Origin: Pseudomonadota bacterium
GTDB taxonomy: Bacteria; Pseudomonadota; Alphaproteobacteria; Sphingomonadales; Sphingomonadaceae
Direction of reading: 5' to 3'
Assembly: GCA_039818985.1 (NCBI GenBank)
Contig: JBCBSU010000002.1
Span: forward strand, 1-64,000
DNA: 64,000 nt
The stretch's first letter is position 1. The number at the start of each line of letters is the position of its first letter. A program made the translations under genes and the position numbers. This document shows, one piece after another, positions 18,112-26,869 of this stretch. Below the pieces are notes generated by a model that had not been told where the DNA came from, ran no database searches, and was given only the letters and a program-made list of their open reading frames with translations.

Positions 18112-21100
18112 TTATGGCCAGGTCGGCACACCACTGCCAGGTGTATAGGGCGCGCCGAGACCTTCCAGTTCCTTCTCCAGCGCCTGAATGCGGGTCTCGA
18201 CATTGCGAAGTTGCGCAAGTGCGGTGCCGAATTCCTGCTTGGCAATGGCCAGTGCCTGCTTGTCCGAGCCGGTGACCGGCGACTGATGCGACCAGCCCCA
18301 GCCACGGATTTGACCAATACGCGCGGCAATTGAGCGCGGCGCCGGTTCGTTGCGGCTGCTGATCGTACGATCTCCAAACAACGCCCTGTCAGTGTCGTCG
18401 AGAATGGTCTCGATCTGCTGGATCGACATGCGCTGGCTGTCATTGGGAGACTGCAGCGTTTCGACAGCAACCTTCAGGTGCGCCAGACGATTGCGCAGTT
18501 CACGCGACGCTGCACCAGCACCGGAAACCGCACGGGAAAGATCCGCTGTCTCCTGCTGGAACGCCAGCACGGCTGCCCGATCCCCGGCAATCTCTTCGCT
18601 GTTTTCGAGCGCTTTGACGGTAAAGCTCTGCGGACCGGCAAGCGGTGTCACAACGCCATTGATGCGCTTGGCCAATGTTGCAGTATAGCGGCCTGGCAAT
18701 ACCATCGGTCCAACCGGCGGTCCGCCAAAATACGGGTTTTCTGGCGGTGTGAGCCGTGTCGGATCGGGCGCGTCATAACGCAGGTCCCAGGCGACGCGAT
18801 GCAGCCCCTTATTATGTGGCGCCGTCATCCGCCGCACAACTTTGCCCGCGCTATCGGTGATGGTGAACAGGATCGCAGGATCATCTTCACGGTCTTCCGC
18901 CCGCAGCCTGTCCCATGAAGGATAGGGCGTGTCGCCTCCGTCTTTCTCGATCTTCCTTTCGGCCTCCCGGCGAGCATCGGCGCTCGATTTCAGGCCATCG
19001 CGCAGGACATAGGTGAAAACTGCGCCAAAGGGCGGGTTTTCGGCGCGCCAGAAGTTGTCGCCATTGGAGCCTTTCCCGTTGTTGCCACCGCCCCATAGAT
19101 CGCCTTCGACATATAGCCATGGATCACGGACAAGGAAAAGCGTGGCTTCCGATCCGGCGACGCTCCCGGCGCTGGTGCGCAGCGGCGAATAGTCGTCAAG
19201 GACATAGATGCCGCGGCCGAACGTGCCCACAACCAGATCGTTTTCGCGGCGCTGAATCTCGAGATCACGCACCGATATGGTCGGAAATTTGGTCTTGAGC
19301 TGCTGCCAGCTTGCGCCACCATTTTGGGTGTAGAACAGGCCGAATTCCGTGCCGACAAAGAGCAGGTTCGGATCGACATGGTCTTCCGCGATAGTGTGCA
19401 CGGCACCCGTATTGGGCAGATTGCCGGCAATTGACCGCCAGGACCGGCCGCGATCATCGCTGCGATAGACATAGGCCCTGTTGTCGCCACGCTTGTGATT
19501 GTCAAACACAGCATAAGCAACTTCAGGATTATGATGCGACGCGATGATATCTTCGACCAGCGTCATATCCGGCACACCGCTGACCCGCTCCAGGCGGCGC
19601 CAGTTCGCGCCATTATCCTCGGTGACCGAAATCACGCCATCATCGGTGCCGACATAGATCAGGCCCTGGGCTATCGGGCTTTCGCTGAGCGCAATGGCCG
19701 CGCCGTAGATCGAGGTGGAATCATTCTTGGCAATGGCATCCACGCTCCACACACGGCCCATCACCTCCAGCGCGTTGCGGTCGATCCGGCGTGTCAGGTC
19801 GGGGCTGATCTTCTGCCATGAGTTGCCGCGGTCATTGGAGGCAAAAAGATATTCCGCCGCATAGTAAATCCGGTCAGGATTGTGCGGGCTGATCAAGAGC
19901 GGCGTATTCCAGTTCCATTTATAGGCAGGTTCGCCGGACTGCGGCTGCGGCGTCAGGAAAACCCGTTCCTGCGTCCGCCGGTCATGCCGTGCAAGACCGC
20001 CATATTGATATTGCGCATAAACGATATTGGGATCGCGCGGATCGATCTGCGGCTTATAGCCATCACCGCCCAGTACAATGTGCCAGTCCGAATTGGTGAT
20101 GCCATGCGACAGGGTCGTACGCGATGGTCCGCAGAGCGAATTATTGTCCTGCGTACCACCGCAGACATTGTAGAAGGGCGCGGCATTGTCCGGCTGGATG
20201 CGATAAAACTGTACAATCGGAAGATTTTGCATATGCCGCCACAGCGTGCCGCCATCCCAGCTTTCATAAATACCGCCATCACCGCCGATCAGCAGATGAT
20301 CGGTATTGTCCTTGTTGATCCAAAGCGCATGGTCATCGACATGGCGGCTGGCCGCGCTGAGATTGGTAAAGGTCTTGCCGCCATCTTTGGAGCGCTTGGT
20401 GAAGGTATCGAGTGAATAGAGAATATTCTCATCGACCGGATCAACGACGATCTCATTATAATATTGCGGGCTGGTGGTCATATGCCCCGAACGCTTTGTC
20501 CAGTTCTGCCCGAAATCGCTTGAGCGATAGACACCCTGTTCCTTGGGCTGCCCTTCGATAATGGCATAGACCATATTCGGGTTGGACGGCGCCATGGCGA
20601 GGCCAATGCGCCCCATATCGTCTTTGGGCAGACCGGTTTTCACTTGCTTCCAGTTCTCACCGCCATCGCTGGTACGGTGAATGCCTGACCCCGGCCCACC
20701 ATTGATCAACACCCAGACGTGCCGTCGACGCTGATAGGAGGAGGCAACAATCATATCAAAATTGTCCGGGTGAACGACAAATTCATTGATCCCGGTATTT
20801 TCATCCACCGCCAGAATCCGCTCCCATGTGGCGCCGCCATCGGTGGTCTTGTAAAGGCCGCGGTCACCGCCGGATGACCATAGTGGCCCTTGTGCTGCCA
20901 CCAGCACGCTATTGGCATCTTCGGGGTTGATCCAGATCTGGCTGATATGGCCTGAGTTTTTCAGCCCCATATTGCTCCAGGTCTTGCCGCCATCGGTGGA
21001 CTTGTAGACGCCATCGCCAAAGGCCACCGAGCGTTGGGCATTATTTTCACCAGTTCCGACCCAGATGACCTTCTCGTCGGAAGGCGCAATCTCCACCACG

Positions 21101-21408
21101 CCGATGGCATAGACGCCTTGCCGATCAAAAAGCGGTTCCCAGGATATGCCCGAATTCTTCGTGACCCAAAGGCCGCCCGAGGCGGTCGCGGCCAGATAAT
21201 GATGCGGCCCATCCGAGAAAAACGCGAAGTCTGAGATTCTGCCCGAAGGATAGGCTGGCCCAATCTGCCGCAACGGCAATGACGCAAGCGCGCTCTGTTC
21301 CTTTTTCTCGGCTTCGGATTGGGCAGAGGCGGCAGAAGCCATGCCCAGACCCAATGTCACGGCACAAACAATAATTGCCCGATATACGCGTTTGCCAAGG
21401 TCTTTCAT
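18112..21408 (-). CDS. secreted VPS10/BNR beta-propeller protein, copy 2
   Basis: A 1,098-residue paralogue of the protein at 10484, with the same order: signal peptide (about 1-29, ending ASAQ), opening LRQIGPAYPSGRISDFAFF, Asp-box repeats (STDGGKTWSNMG, TTDGGATWERIL, TSDGGENWKQV), the central GGTQDNNSLCGPSRT, and the C-terminal KGLHRVAWDLRYD segment and helical tail. AGGTAGG precedes the ATG. Cell location should be periplasm or surface; the substrate is unknown. The two copies bracket the DinB, GGDEF and TonB-receptor genes and face each other, so they look like an old duplication rather than a recent tandem one: the sequences agree in pattern but differ at many positions. Confidence 0.85.
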   Translation of the reverse strand: MKDLGKRVYRAIIVCAVTLGLGMASAASAQSEAEKKEQSALASLPLRQIGPAYPSGRISDFAFFSDGPHHYLAATASGGLWVTKNSGISWEPLFDRQGVYAIGVVEIAPSDEKVIWVGTGENNAQRSVAFGDGVYKSTDGGKTWSNMGLKNSGHISQIWINPEDANSVLVAAQGPLWSSGGDRGLYKTTDGGATWERILAVDENTGINEFVVHPDNFDMIVASSYQRRRHVWVLINGGPGSGIHRTSDGGENWKQVKTGLPKDDMGRIGLAMAPSNPNMVYAIIEGQPKEQGVYRSSDFGQNWTKRSGHMTTSPQYYNEIVVDPVDENILYSLDTFTKRSKDGGKTFTNLSAASRHVDDHALWINKDNTDHLLIGGDGGIYESWDGGTLWRHMQNLPIVQFYRIQPDNAAPFYNVCGGTQDNNSLCGPSRTTLSHGITNSDWHIVLGGDGYKPQIDPRDPNIVYAQYQYGGLARHDRRTQERVFLTPQPQSGEPAYKWNWNTPLLISPHNPDRIYYAAEYLFASNDRGNSWQKISPDLTRRIDRNALEVMGRVWSVDAIAKNDSTSIYGAAIALSESPIAQGLIYVGTDDGVISVTEDNGANWRRLERVSGVPDMTLVEDIIASHHNPEVAYAVFDNHKRGDNRAYVYRSDDRGRSWRSIAGNLPNTGAVHTIAEDHVDPNLLFVGTEFGLFYTQNGGASWQQLKTKFPTISVRDLEIQRRENDLVVGTFGRGIYVLDDYSPLRTSAGSVAGSEATLFLVRDPWLYVEGDLWGGGNNGKGSNGDNFWRAENPPFGAVFTYVLRDGLKSSADARREAERKIEKDGGDTPYPSWDRLRAEDREDDPAILFTITDSAGKVVRRMTAPHNKGLHRVAWDLRYDAPDPTRLTPPENPYFGGPPVGPMVLPGRYTATLAKRINGVVTPLAGPQSFTVKALENSEEIAGDRAAVLAFQQETADLSRAVSGAGAASRELRNRLAHLKVAVETLQSPNDSQRMSIQQIETILDDTDRALFGDRTISSRNEPAPRSIAARIGQIRGWGWSHQSPVTGSDKQALAIAKQEFGTALAQLRNVETRIQALEKELEGLGAPYTPGSGVPTWP

Positions 21409-21786
21409 GAGCCTACCTGTCTTTAGCCTGTCAGATCAGCTGATGATCTTAACCCAAAGATGCGGTGACGCAACTTCCTTTATGTCTCGCAGATTTTTAT
21501 GTCCTGCAGATTTTGCCGAAGGAAGTTTTCTGGCCATGGCCTCGGATACGGGCCCGCACTAGATTTGCGGGATCGATTGTGTTGAAAAACTTGATCAGCG
21601 GCAAATGTATGGCAGATTATGATTTCTGAAACGCAGGATATTCGCCTGTAACAGCGACAGGGGGTCAACGATATTTACAGCAACTACAGCTGGCGTTTCC
21701 TTCCACAGGATCGGCTTTCACATGGCCGAACACGCTATGCCAATCCCACCGGTCCTGTTTACTGAATGCCAGCCGGGAACGATGTG
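21409..21786. other. 378-bp divergent spacer without a gene
   Basis: The spacer separates the minus-strand propeller gene from the plus-strand Crp/Fnr gene and must hold both promoters. A weak FNR-like pattern (TTGAT-N4-GGCAA) sits at 21591-21604 but matches the second half site poorly. No RNA gene, hairpin with U-tract, or convincing -35/-10 pair was found. Confidence 0.5.
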
Positions 21787-22440
21787 ATGGAAATTGCCCA
21801 ACGCGCAGAAATGCTCTCGGTCTTTCTCGATTGTTCCGCACAATCTGCGAAGGCGCTGGCAGACGCGATGCGTCTGCGCGAGTTTTCTTCACGGGATTAT
21901 CTCTGCCATCAGGGTGACGACAGCACGCAGCTATGGCTGATCATCGCCGGAACAGTCCAGTTGCAGGCAATATCCACCGAGGGGCAGTTGACCGTGCTTT
22001 CCGCATTTGGCCCCGGTGAGCTGGTTGGGGGCTATGCGGCAGACCAGAAAAGCAGTTATGAGATGCGCGCTTTGGGTGCGGTTGCAGCACTCGAAATCCA
22101 TGCTGTAGAGCTGCAGCAATTGATCAGCGATTGGCCAGAATTGGGTGCTGGCCTGTCACGAATATATGCGGGGCAACTGCACACCGTGCTGGACCGATTG
22201 GCAGTGCGGGTGACACTGTCCGCATTTGGCCGATGCTATCGTGAATTGCTGCGAATGGCGGGGTCATCAGACTCAATCTCACCGCCGCCCATTGTTGCGG
22301 CGCTGGCGCTCTCCGCCCAGACAACCCGCGAAACCGGGTCGCGGGCCATCAACAGTCTTGAACGCCGCGGCATAATAACCAGAGACAGCGACTGCCTGAC
22401 CATCGTCTCGAGGCGGATATTGGAAGAGCTGGTCGCCTGA
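21787..22440 (+). CDS. Crp/Fnr family transcriptional regulator
   Basis: A 217-residue regulator. The N-terminal cyclic-nucleotide-binding fold (about 10-125) has the pattern SSRDYLCHQGDDSTQLWLIIAG and FGPGELVGGY. A dimer helix follows, then a C-terminal winged helix (about 160-215) with SAQTTRETGSRAINSLERRG, in which the recognition helix reads TTRETGSRAIN. No N-terminal cysteine cluster of the FNR type is present, so oxygen sensing by Fe-S is not supported; the ligand is unknown. I use ATG 21787, preceded by GGGA; ATG 21766 would add seven residues without a visible SD. It ends 8 bp from the convergent end of the SLOG-like gene, and the convergent arrangement gives no direct sign that it controls that operon. 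Confidence 0.85.
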   Translation: MEIAQRAEMLSVFLDCSAQSAKALADAMRLREFSSRDYLCHQGDDSTQLWLIIAGTVQLQAISTEGQLTVLSAFGPGELVGGYAADQKSSYEMRALGAVAALEIHAVELQQLISDWPELGAGLSRIYAGQLHTVLDRLAVRVTLSAFGRCYRELLRMAGSSDSISPPPIVAALALSAQTTRETGSRAINSLERRGIITRDSDCLTIVSRRILEELVA

Positions 22441-22448
22441 CACGCCAC

Positions 22449-23945
22449 TCATTTCAGCGACCAGAGGGAAATCGGTCCGCTCAAAGAGGAAAGTTCCCCC
22501 AATTCCTCAATCCCCGTGTCCGGAGAAAGCACACGCGCAATCAACGCCGATTGGCGGTCGGTTTTGATCTGCCCGCCATCTTCGCTACGGGCGAGCAGCC
22601 GGCATCGTTCGACCAGCCCATGGGGTGGCCGAGCTGCATCAAAGGCATTGATCACAAGGCCCGCTGAGCCGCCCGATTCTGCCTGCGAAAACTTTCTCGC
22701 AGCGGCAAGACAGGCAGTCGGGGTACCGGCCAGCAGGCCACCATCGTGACGGGCTCGAAACGCGAGATCATACCCGGTCGCCAGATCGCCCAATGCGGAA
22801 GGATCAGCGGCGTCGATCCACATGACCGCCGCCAAGGGGTATGCGGGTGCATCCTCTGCTGCGGAATGGTGGGAATAGGCTGCGGAAAAGGCGCGCCTGG
22901 TCTTGATGCGTTCGGTCGGGCCAATATTGCGTTCCCAATGTTCAATATGCGGCCGGTCCACTTCTCCCGGCGCCACAATCGTCACGGCACAGGCACGGCT
23001 TTTCAGTATGTCTGCCTGACGCAGATTCCGGCCAAGCGCGACCAGGCTCGCAATCTCTATGCTCCGGGCATAGGACAGGCTGGTTTCGGTTTCGCTTGGC
23101 GCAGGCTCATATATGCTCTCTGCCTGTTGCAGCAGGCTATCGAAGCGGGCGCACCAGTCATCGCCATAAGGTTCGACAGAACGGGCGCGGAATTCATTTA
23201 TCGTCCATGGCAGCGTCACATGCAATTGGGCTCCTGCTGAAACCGCTGCCTCGGCGATCATGATATCGGCACCCGCAGCCAACGCCCCAAAAGCATAGCC
23301 AGGCTGTATGCGACCGATAGTTTTGGCGATGTCGTCGTGCAGGACGGGTGCCTTCGGATCGAGTCCGATAAGGCCGCTGAAATGGATAGAGGCAGGCGGG
23401 CGATAGCTGCCGAGCCATTCGGCATCACCGCCTTGTGCCGCGATGATACGTTCAAACTGTCCCATGGTCGCGGCCCGGTCTTCATGGGCAAGTGGCAGCA
23501 GAGCGATCGCCTCATCCAGCGCAAGCCTGGCTGGTTGCAACCGGCCCAATAGCAGCAGAGCCTCGGCTCGCGTTGCTTCGCGCCAATAAGGTGTCTCGCC
23601 CTCTTCCGGACTGGCATCAAGAAGGTCGAGAACCTGCTGCGCCAGTTCGCGCGATCGCGCAACGTCACCGGCCAAAAGGGCCAAGGTGGCCGCATTGATC
23701 AGCGCATAGCTTGTCGCCTCCAGATCAAAGGCCGCAAGATACGCCTCCGATGCCCGGATATAGAGTGCGGTCCGTTCGGCACCCGAACAATGCTCGGCTT
23801 GATCCTTGAGCAGCCGGCCTTTCAGCGTAAGGACTTTGGGGTCGTCAACGACCGTGTCCAGTTCCTGGTCGACAAAGATACGCAAAGCCCGCGCCGGGTT
23901 TCCGGCACGGGCAATGCGGAGAAGCCTGATATGACTTGGAATCAA
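22449..23945 (-). CDS. TPR-like / SLOG-like / degenerate class III cyclase-like protein
   Basis: A 498-residue soluble protein, third gene of a minus-strand operon. Residues about 1-175 are helical repeats of TPR character (YLAAFDLEATSYALINAATLA..., AEALLLLGRLQPARLALDEA). Residues about 188-310 look like a SLOG nucleotide-binding fold: FSGLIG, then GALAAGADIMIAEAAVSAGA with LHVTLPW. Residues about 325-498 resemble a class III nucleotide cyclase that has lost catalytic parts: AAVMWIDAADPSAL takes the place of the metal-Asp strand, the GD hairpin is missing, and the C-terminal AR-x-L...GQIKTD...ELGELSSLSGPISLWSL keeps the family's ending. The cyclase reading is inference. The start is TTG 23945, the only candidate after an in-frame stop, with AGGG upstream. 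It lies 24 bp after the unknown gene. Confidence 0.7.
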   Translation of the reverse strand: MIPSHIRLLRIARAGNPARALRIFVDQELDTVVDDPKVLTLKGRLLKDQAEHCSGAERTALYIRASEAYLAAFDLEATSYALINAATLALLAGDVARSRELAQQVLDLLDASPEEGETPYWREATRAEALLLLGRLQPARLALDEAIALLPLAHEDRAATMGQFERIIAAQGGDAEWLGSYRPPASIHFSGLIGLDPKAPVLHDDIAKTIGRIQPGYAFGALAAGADIMIAEAAVSAGAQLHVTLPWTINEFRARSVEPYGDDWCARFDSLLQQAESIYEPAPSETETSLSYARSIEIASLVALGRNLRQADILKSRACAVTIVAPGEVDRPHIEHWERNIGPTERIKTRRAFSAAYSHHSAAEDAPAYPLAAVMWIDAADPSALGDLATGYDLAFRARHDGGLLAGTPTACLAAARKFSQAESGGSAGLVINAFDAARPPHGLVERCRLLARSEDGGQIKTDRQSALIARVLSPDTGIEELGELSSLSGPISLWSLK

Positions 23946-23969
23946 TTTTCAACCCTATCGACCATATTC

Positions 23970-24854
23970 TCAGGAAGGAGGTGGGCCCTGATTTTCTCCA
24001 GTCGGATCGATGATTATCGTCTTTTCTGCCGATCCCTTGCCACCAACGCCGAACAATATATTGACAAAAATATCAAACTTGAACTTCGATATCGGGCCTG
24101 GCCCATCAACTATATGATTTATCATGCAAAAACCGCTACGATAGTCACCTGCTCCATGCTGGGAGAGATCGACGAGAATGTCCTTGCCATCACGAAAATG
24201 GTTATTGGGGCCGTAAAAGTTTCCGAGCTCATCCTCATACACAAATTTGATTGCTGACTTTCCGTTAAGTTCCGAGTGGAATCGCCAATTTGGGTTCCCA
24301 AGAACCAATGCAACATAGCATTTCTCTTTAAATACTATGTTCTCAAAATTCACCTCTCTGGAAGCAAACACACCATCCAGTAAAGGATCATCTGGGTGAA
24401 AAATAGCATTTTCCGCTGAAATAACAGTAAAATCAATGCACTTATCGAGATCATACCCCGGTGCTATTGGGCGACCCTCATCAAAAATGAAGTGCCTCAC
24501 TATCATATTATTGAATTCATCCATGTATATATAATATAGAAACAATACTTTTGGGTGGTTATCTCCCGGCTTCTCTATTGATTCATATATGTCTTCAGCA
24601 GCATATGATCTGCATCGAGGCACACTATCTTCTTCAAAGCTTATTTCCAGATTACTACTTTTACTGAGTAAGCTCCTTTCATCTTCACTCCTGCCAATTG
24701 CGTAATTGATATTATTTTCTCTAATAGCAATGATTCTATTTATTGACTGCTCATTGGAAATTATCTTTCCTGGAACTTGTGCCGGTGCATCAAATTCATG
24801 CCTGACAAATTTCTTTTTCTGTGGATCATTCGTACTTTCTAATTCTTCACCCAT
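23970..24854 (-). CDS. AT-rich protein of unknown family in the TIR operon
   Basis: A 294-residue protein I do not recognise. It has no signal peptide or membrane helix. The N-terminal 60 residues are charged. The middle is beta-rich, with aromatic stretches such as VLFLYYIYMDEFNNMI and HFIFDEGRP. The C-terminal part reads GNPNWRFHSELNGKSAIKF, SQHGAGDYRSGFCMINH and ends in a Gly/Pro tail. Base composition is clearly AT-richer than every neighbour, which points to transfer or rapid change. GAGGA precedes the ATG by seven bases. It starts 15 bp after the TIR gene and ends 24 bp before the SLOG-like gene, so it is almost certainly co-transcribed with both. A role as sensor or target-recognition partner is possible but not shown. 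Confidence 0.75.
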   Translation of the reverse strand: MGEELESTNDPQKKKFVRHEFDAPAQVPGKIISNEQSINRIIAIRENNINYAIGRSEDERSLLSKSSNLEISFEEDSVPRCRSYAAEDIYESIEKPGDNHPKVLFLYYIYMDEFNNMIVRHFIFDEGRPIAPGYDLDKCIDFTVISAENAIFHPDDPLLDGVFASREVNFENIVFKEKCYVALVLGNPNWRFHSELNGKSAIKFVYEDELGNFYGPNNHFRDGKDILVDLSQHGAGDYRSGFCMINHIVDGPGPISKFKFDIFVNILFGVGGKGSAEKTIIIDPTGENQGPPPS

Positions 24855-24869
24855 GGCTATATCCTCAAT

Positions 24870-26441
24870 TTAAATTACCACACTTCGAATTTTCTCTTCC
24901 ATTTCCAACCAGTCCCGGTCCTCCGGTTCGATACGCCGCAGCGCCGATATCCGTTCTAGAAGATCCGATTTTCTTTTAGCCAAGCCTGCGTTCCCGAGCC
25001 TCTCGTCAATTTTGAGAATTGCATATTCGCAGACTATTTTCTTGTACTGGAATGCGCGATTTTCAGGGTCTTGGGCCAGAATCTCATTAAGCTCGGCAAG
25101 TTGCCGTACTCTTTCCGCGCGTGAAGCCGTCAGAGCACCTGATTGATAATATGCTGATGCCAGCCATGCGCGGGCATTTGCCCGTTCCGCAGCCATCTCC
25201 AGATCGCCACCGGAAAGCTCCAGTGCCGACGAGAAATGAGCGATTGCCTCAACAAAAAACCTCTTTGCTGCCTGAAAGTCCTTTTTATTCAGCGCCAATA
25301 TGCCAAGATTGTTCGCTGCATATGCAAGTTCGGATACGGTTCTTTCAGTATCGGCCTCAACCTCTTGCAGCCGCAATATGGTTTTCTGATAAGCCTTGTA
25401 CCAGACAGCAGCAGCATCAAAATTCCCATTCAGTTCGTCGATCCGTCCAATCCAATATTGACTCTGCGCATGCGCAAAAATGCGATCTGGATTATCGGGT
25501 TCGCGCTGCAGAAGTTCTTCGGTTACGCCATGGGATCGGGTGAAGTTTTCCAGCGCAGCATCGAGATCTCCCGTTGCCTCATAATCCTCCCCGATTGCGT
25601 GTAACAGGCGAGCCCATATCTCGAGGCTATCCGCAGGCAGGTCCGCAATCTCGCCCTGCTGGGCATAAAATTCCAGCGTCCGGTTATTGAATTTCTGCAG
25701 GATATCGAGCCGGCCGACCGCTTTCAGGTCCCGGCGTCCCTCGGTAAGCTGTCTCTCGACAAATATGTCCGAGTTCCTGCGCAAGGATTGTGCTTCATTG
25801 CGGGCCTGAAGTGCAACCATCGTCATAACGCTCATGGCTATGGCAAACAGCGCAACCATGCCCGTGACCGCCATCACGCGGCGCAATTGTCTTTGGCTGT
25901 CGCGCTGCACCAGCGCGTCGAGCGGGACGTCGGCAATGCCCGCGACCAGCTTGAGGAAGCCCAGTCGCCAGCCATCGCCCTGTTTGCGCAAGTCCGCCGC
26001 GAGCGGTTCGCTACCGCCCTCTGTCAGGGCCTCCGGAAATGCCTCTGCCGGTTCGCCATCGAGAATGGCGGCTAGGATCGGTCGGCCAGGGCTATGCTGC
26101 CTGAAATAGGCGATCTCCTGATTGACCCAGGGAGATGCTTTTGCCGCGGGGGAACACGCCACCAGCAAGACATGCGAGCGATCAAGGGCATTTTTGATGG
26201 CACTCGACAAGTCCTGCGCAGCCGAAAGATCTTCCCGGTCACGGAATATCTGTCCCAATCGGCCTTTCTGACCGTTAAGCGCACGGACTGTGCCCAGGCC
26301 TTCGGGCAGGCGATATGCCTCTATCTGCGCGTGCAGCTTGCGAACCGCAGCCGCATTCGCATGGCTGTAGCTTATAAAAGCACTGAATGTTTTCTGACTG
26401 TCGGAACCTTGTCCCGATTTGTCTGCAGCCTCTTCTTCCAT
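24870..26441 (-). CDS. TIR domain - membrane helix - TPR protein
   Basis: A 523-residue protein, first gene of the operon. Residues about 17-150 form a TIR domain of the bacterial TIR_2 kind: FISYSHAN at 22-29, IFRDREDLSAAQDL at 65-78, VLLVACSPAAKASPWVNQEI at 91-110. Glu109 sits where NAD-hydrolysing TIR domains carry the catalytic Glu. A linker WRLGFLKLVAGIADVPLDAL precedes one membrane helix (about 189-211). The rest is helical TPR-like repeats (about 260-500), predicted on the other side of the membrane or as a platform. TIR domains of this type can cleave NAD or assemble signalling complexes; which applies is not known. I use ATG 26441. A GTG at 26474 overlaps the predicted -10 element and so is unlikely to be translated. 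Confidence 0.82.
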   Translation of the reverse strand: MEEEAADKSGQGSDSQKTFSAFISYSHANAAAVRKLHAQIEAYRLPEGLGTVRALNGQKGRLGQIFRDREDLSAAQDLSSAIKNALDRSHVLLVACSPAAKASPWVNQEIAYFRQHSPGRPILAAILDGEPAEAFPEALTEGGSEPLAADLRKQGDGWRLGFLKLVAGIADVPLDALVQRDSQRQLRRVMAVTGMVALFAIAMSVMTMVALQARNEAQSLRRNSDIFVERQLTEGRRDLKAVGRLDILQKFNNRTLEFYAQQGEIADLPADSLEIWARLLHAIGEDYEATGDLDAALENFTRSHGVTEELLQREPDNPDRIFAHAQSQYWIGRIDELNGNFDAAAVWYKAYQKTILRLQEVEADTERTVSELAYAANNLGILALNKKDFQAAKRFFVEAIAHFSSALELSGGDLEMAAERANARAWLASAYYQSGALTASRAERVRQLAELNEILAQDPENRAFQYKKIVCEYAILKIDERLGNAGLAKRKSDLLERISALRRIEPEDRDWLEMEEKIRSVVI

Positions 26442-26472
26442 GGCGCCCCCGGCACAGAAAAACCGAATATAC

Positions 26473-26503
26473 ACTATAACAAAGATGATACGTAAAGTGA
26501 CAA
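26473..26503 (-). promoter_or_regulatory. predicted sigma-70 promoter of the TIR operon
   Basis: On the minus strand TTGTCA (26503-26498) and TATAGT (26478-26473) each match five of six consensus bases, with a 19-bp spacer that is slightly long. Transcription would begin near 26466, about 25 bases before the ATG at 26441, which supports that start. Confidence 0.4.
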
Positions 26504-26869
26504 ACCAATTGACTGTCGAGAAAAGCGTTGCCGACCGCCCGGGAAATTACGGGCGGCATATGCATAACATGCGGTGATGTCCCGAAGTGAGAATGTTCTG
26601 GCAAGATCGCCACGCACGGCAGCGAGAAAAAAATCCCACGGTATCGTGATAACCAAGGCCGTCGTTTCACCTCTCTGATGCGCGCCAGGGTGAGAAGACG
26701 GAATATGGCTGGGAACAAGGAGACAGAAGGCGCGAAAAAGCCCTGAGTAACTCCCGCGCTACAGGAACACAGCAATGGGTTGGACGCAGTGGAAAATATG
26801 TCAACTGTGGCGACCGATATGGCTTATGGTTTCACCAATACATTCTCTTAAGACAGCCCCTCCCATCCT
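26504..26869. other. 366-bp spacer without a recognised gene
   Basis: The spacer lies between the promoter of the TIR operon and the stop codon of the comM-like gene. Open frames here are short and have unlikely composition. A small GC-rich hairpin, CCGCCC...GGGCGG, spans 26537-26556. Nothing else is supported. Confidence 0.5.

Noticed and set aside
21591-21604. FNR-like box TTGAT-N4-GGCAA before the Crp/Fnr gene
   Set aside because: The second half site matches only three of five bases and the regulator lacks an Fe-S cysteine cluster.
26474-26503. Short N-terminal extension of the TIR protein from GTG 26474
   Set aside because: The codon overlaps the predicted -10 element and has no SD.
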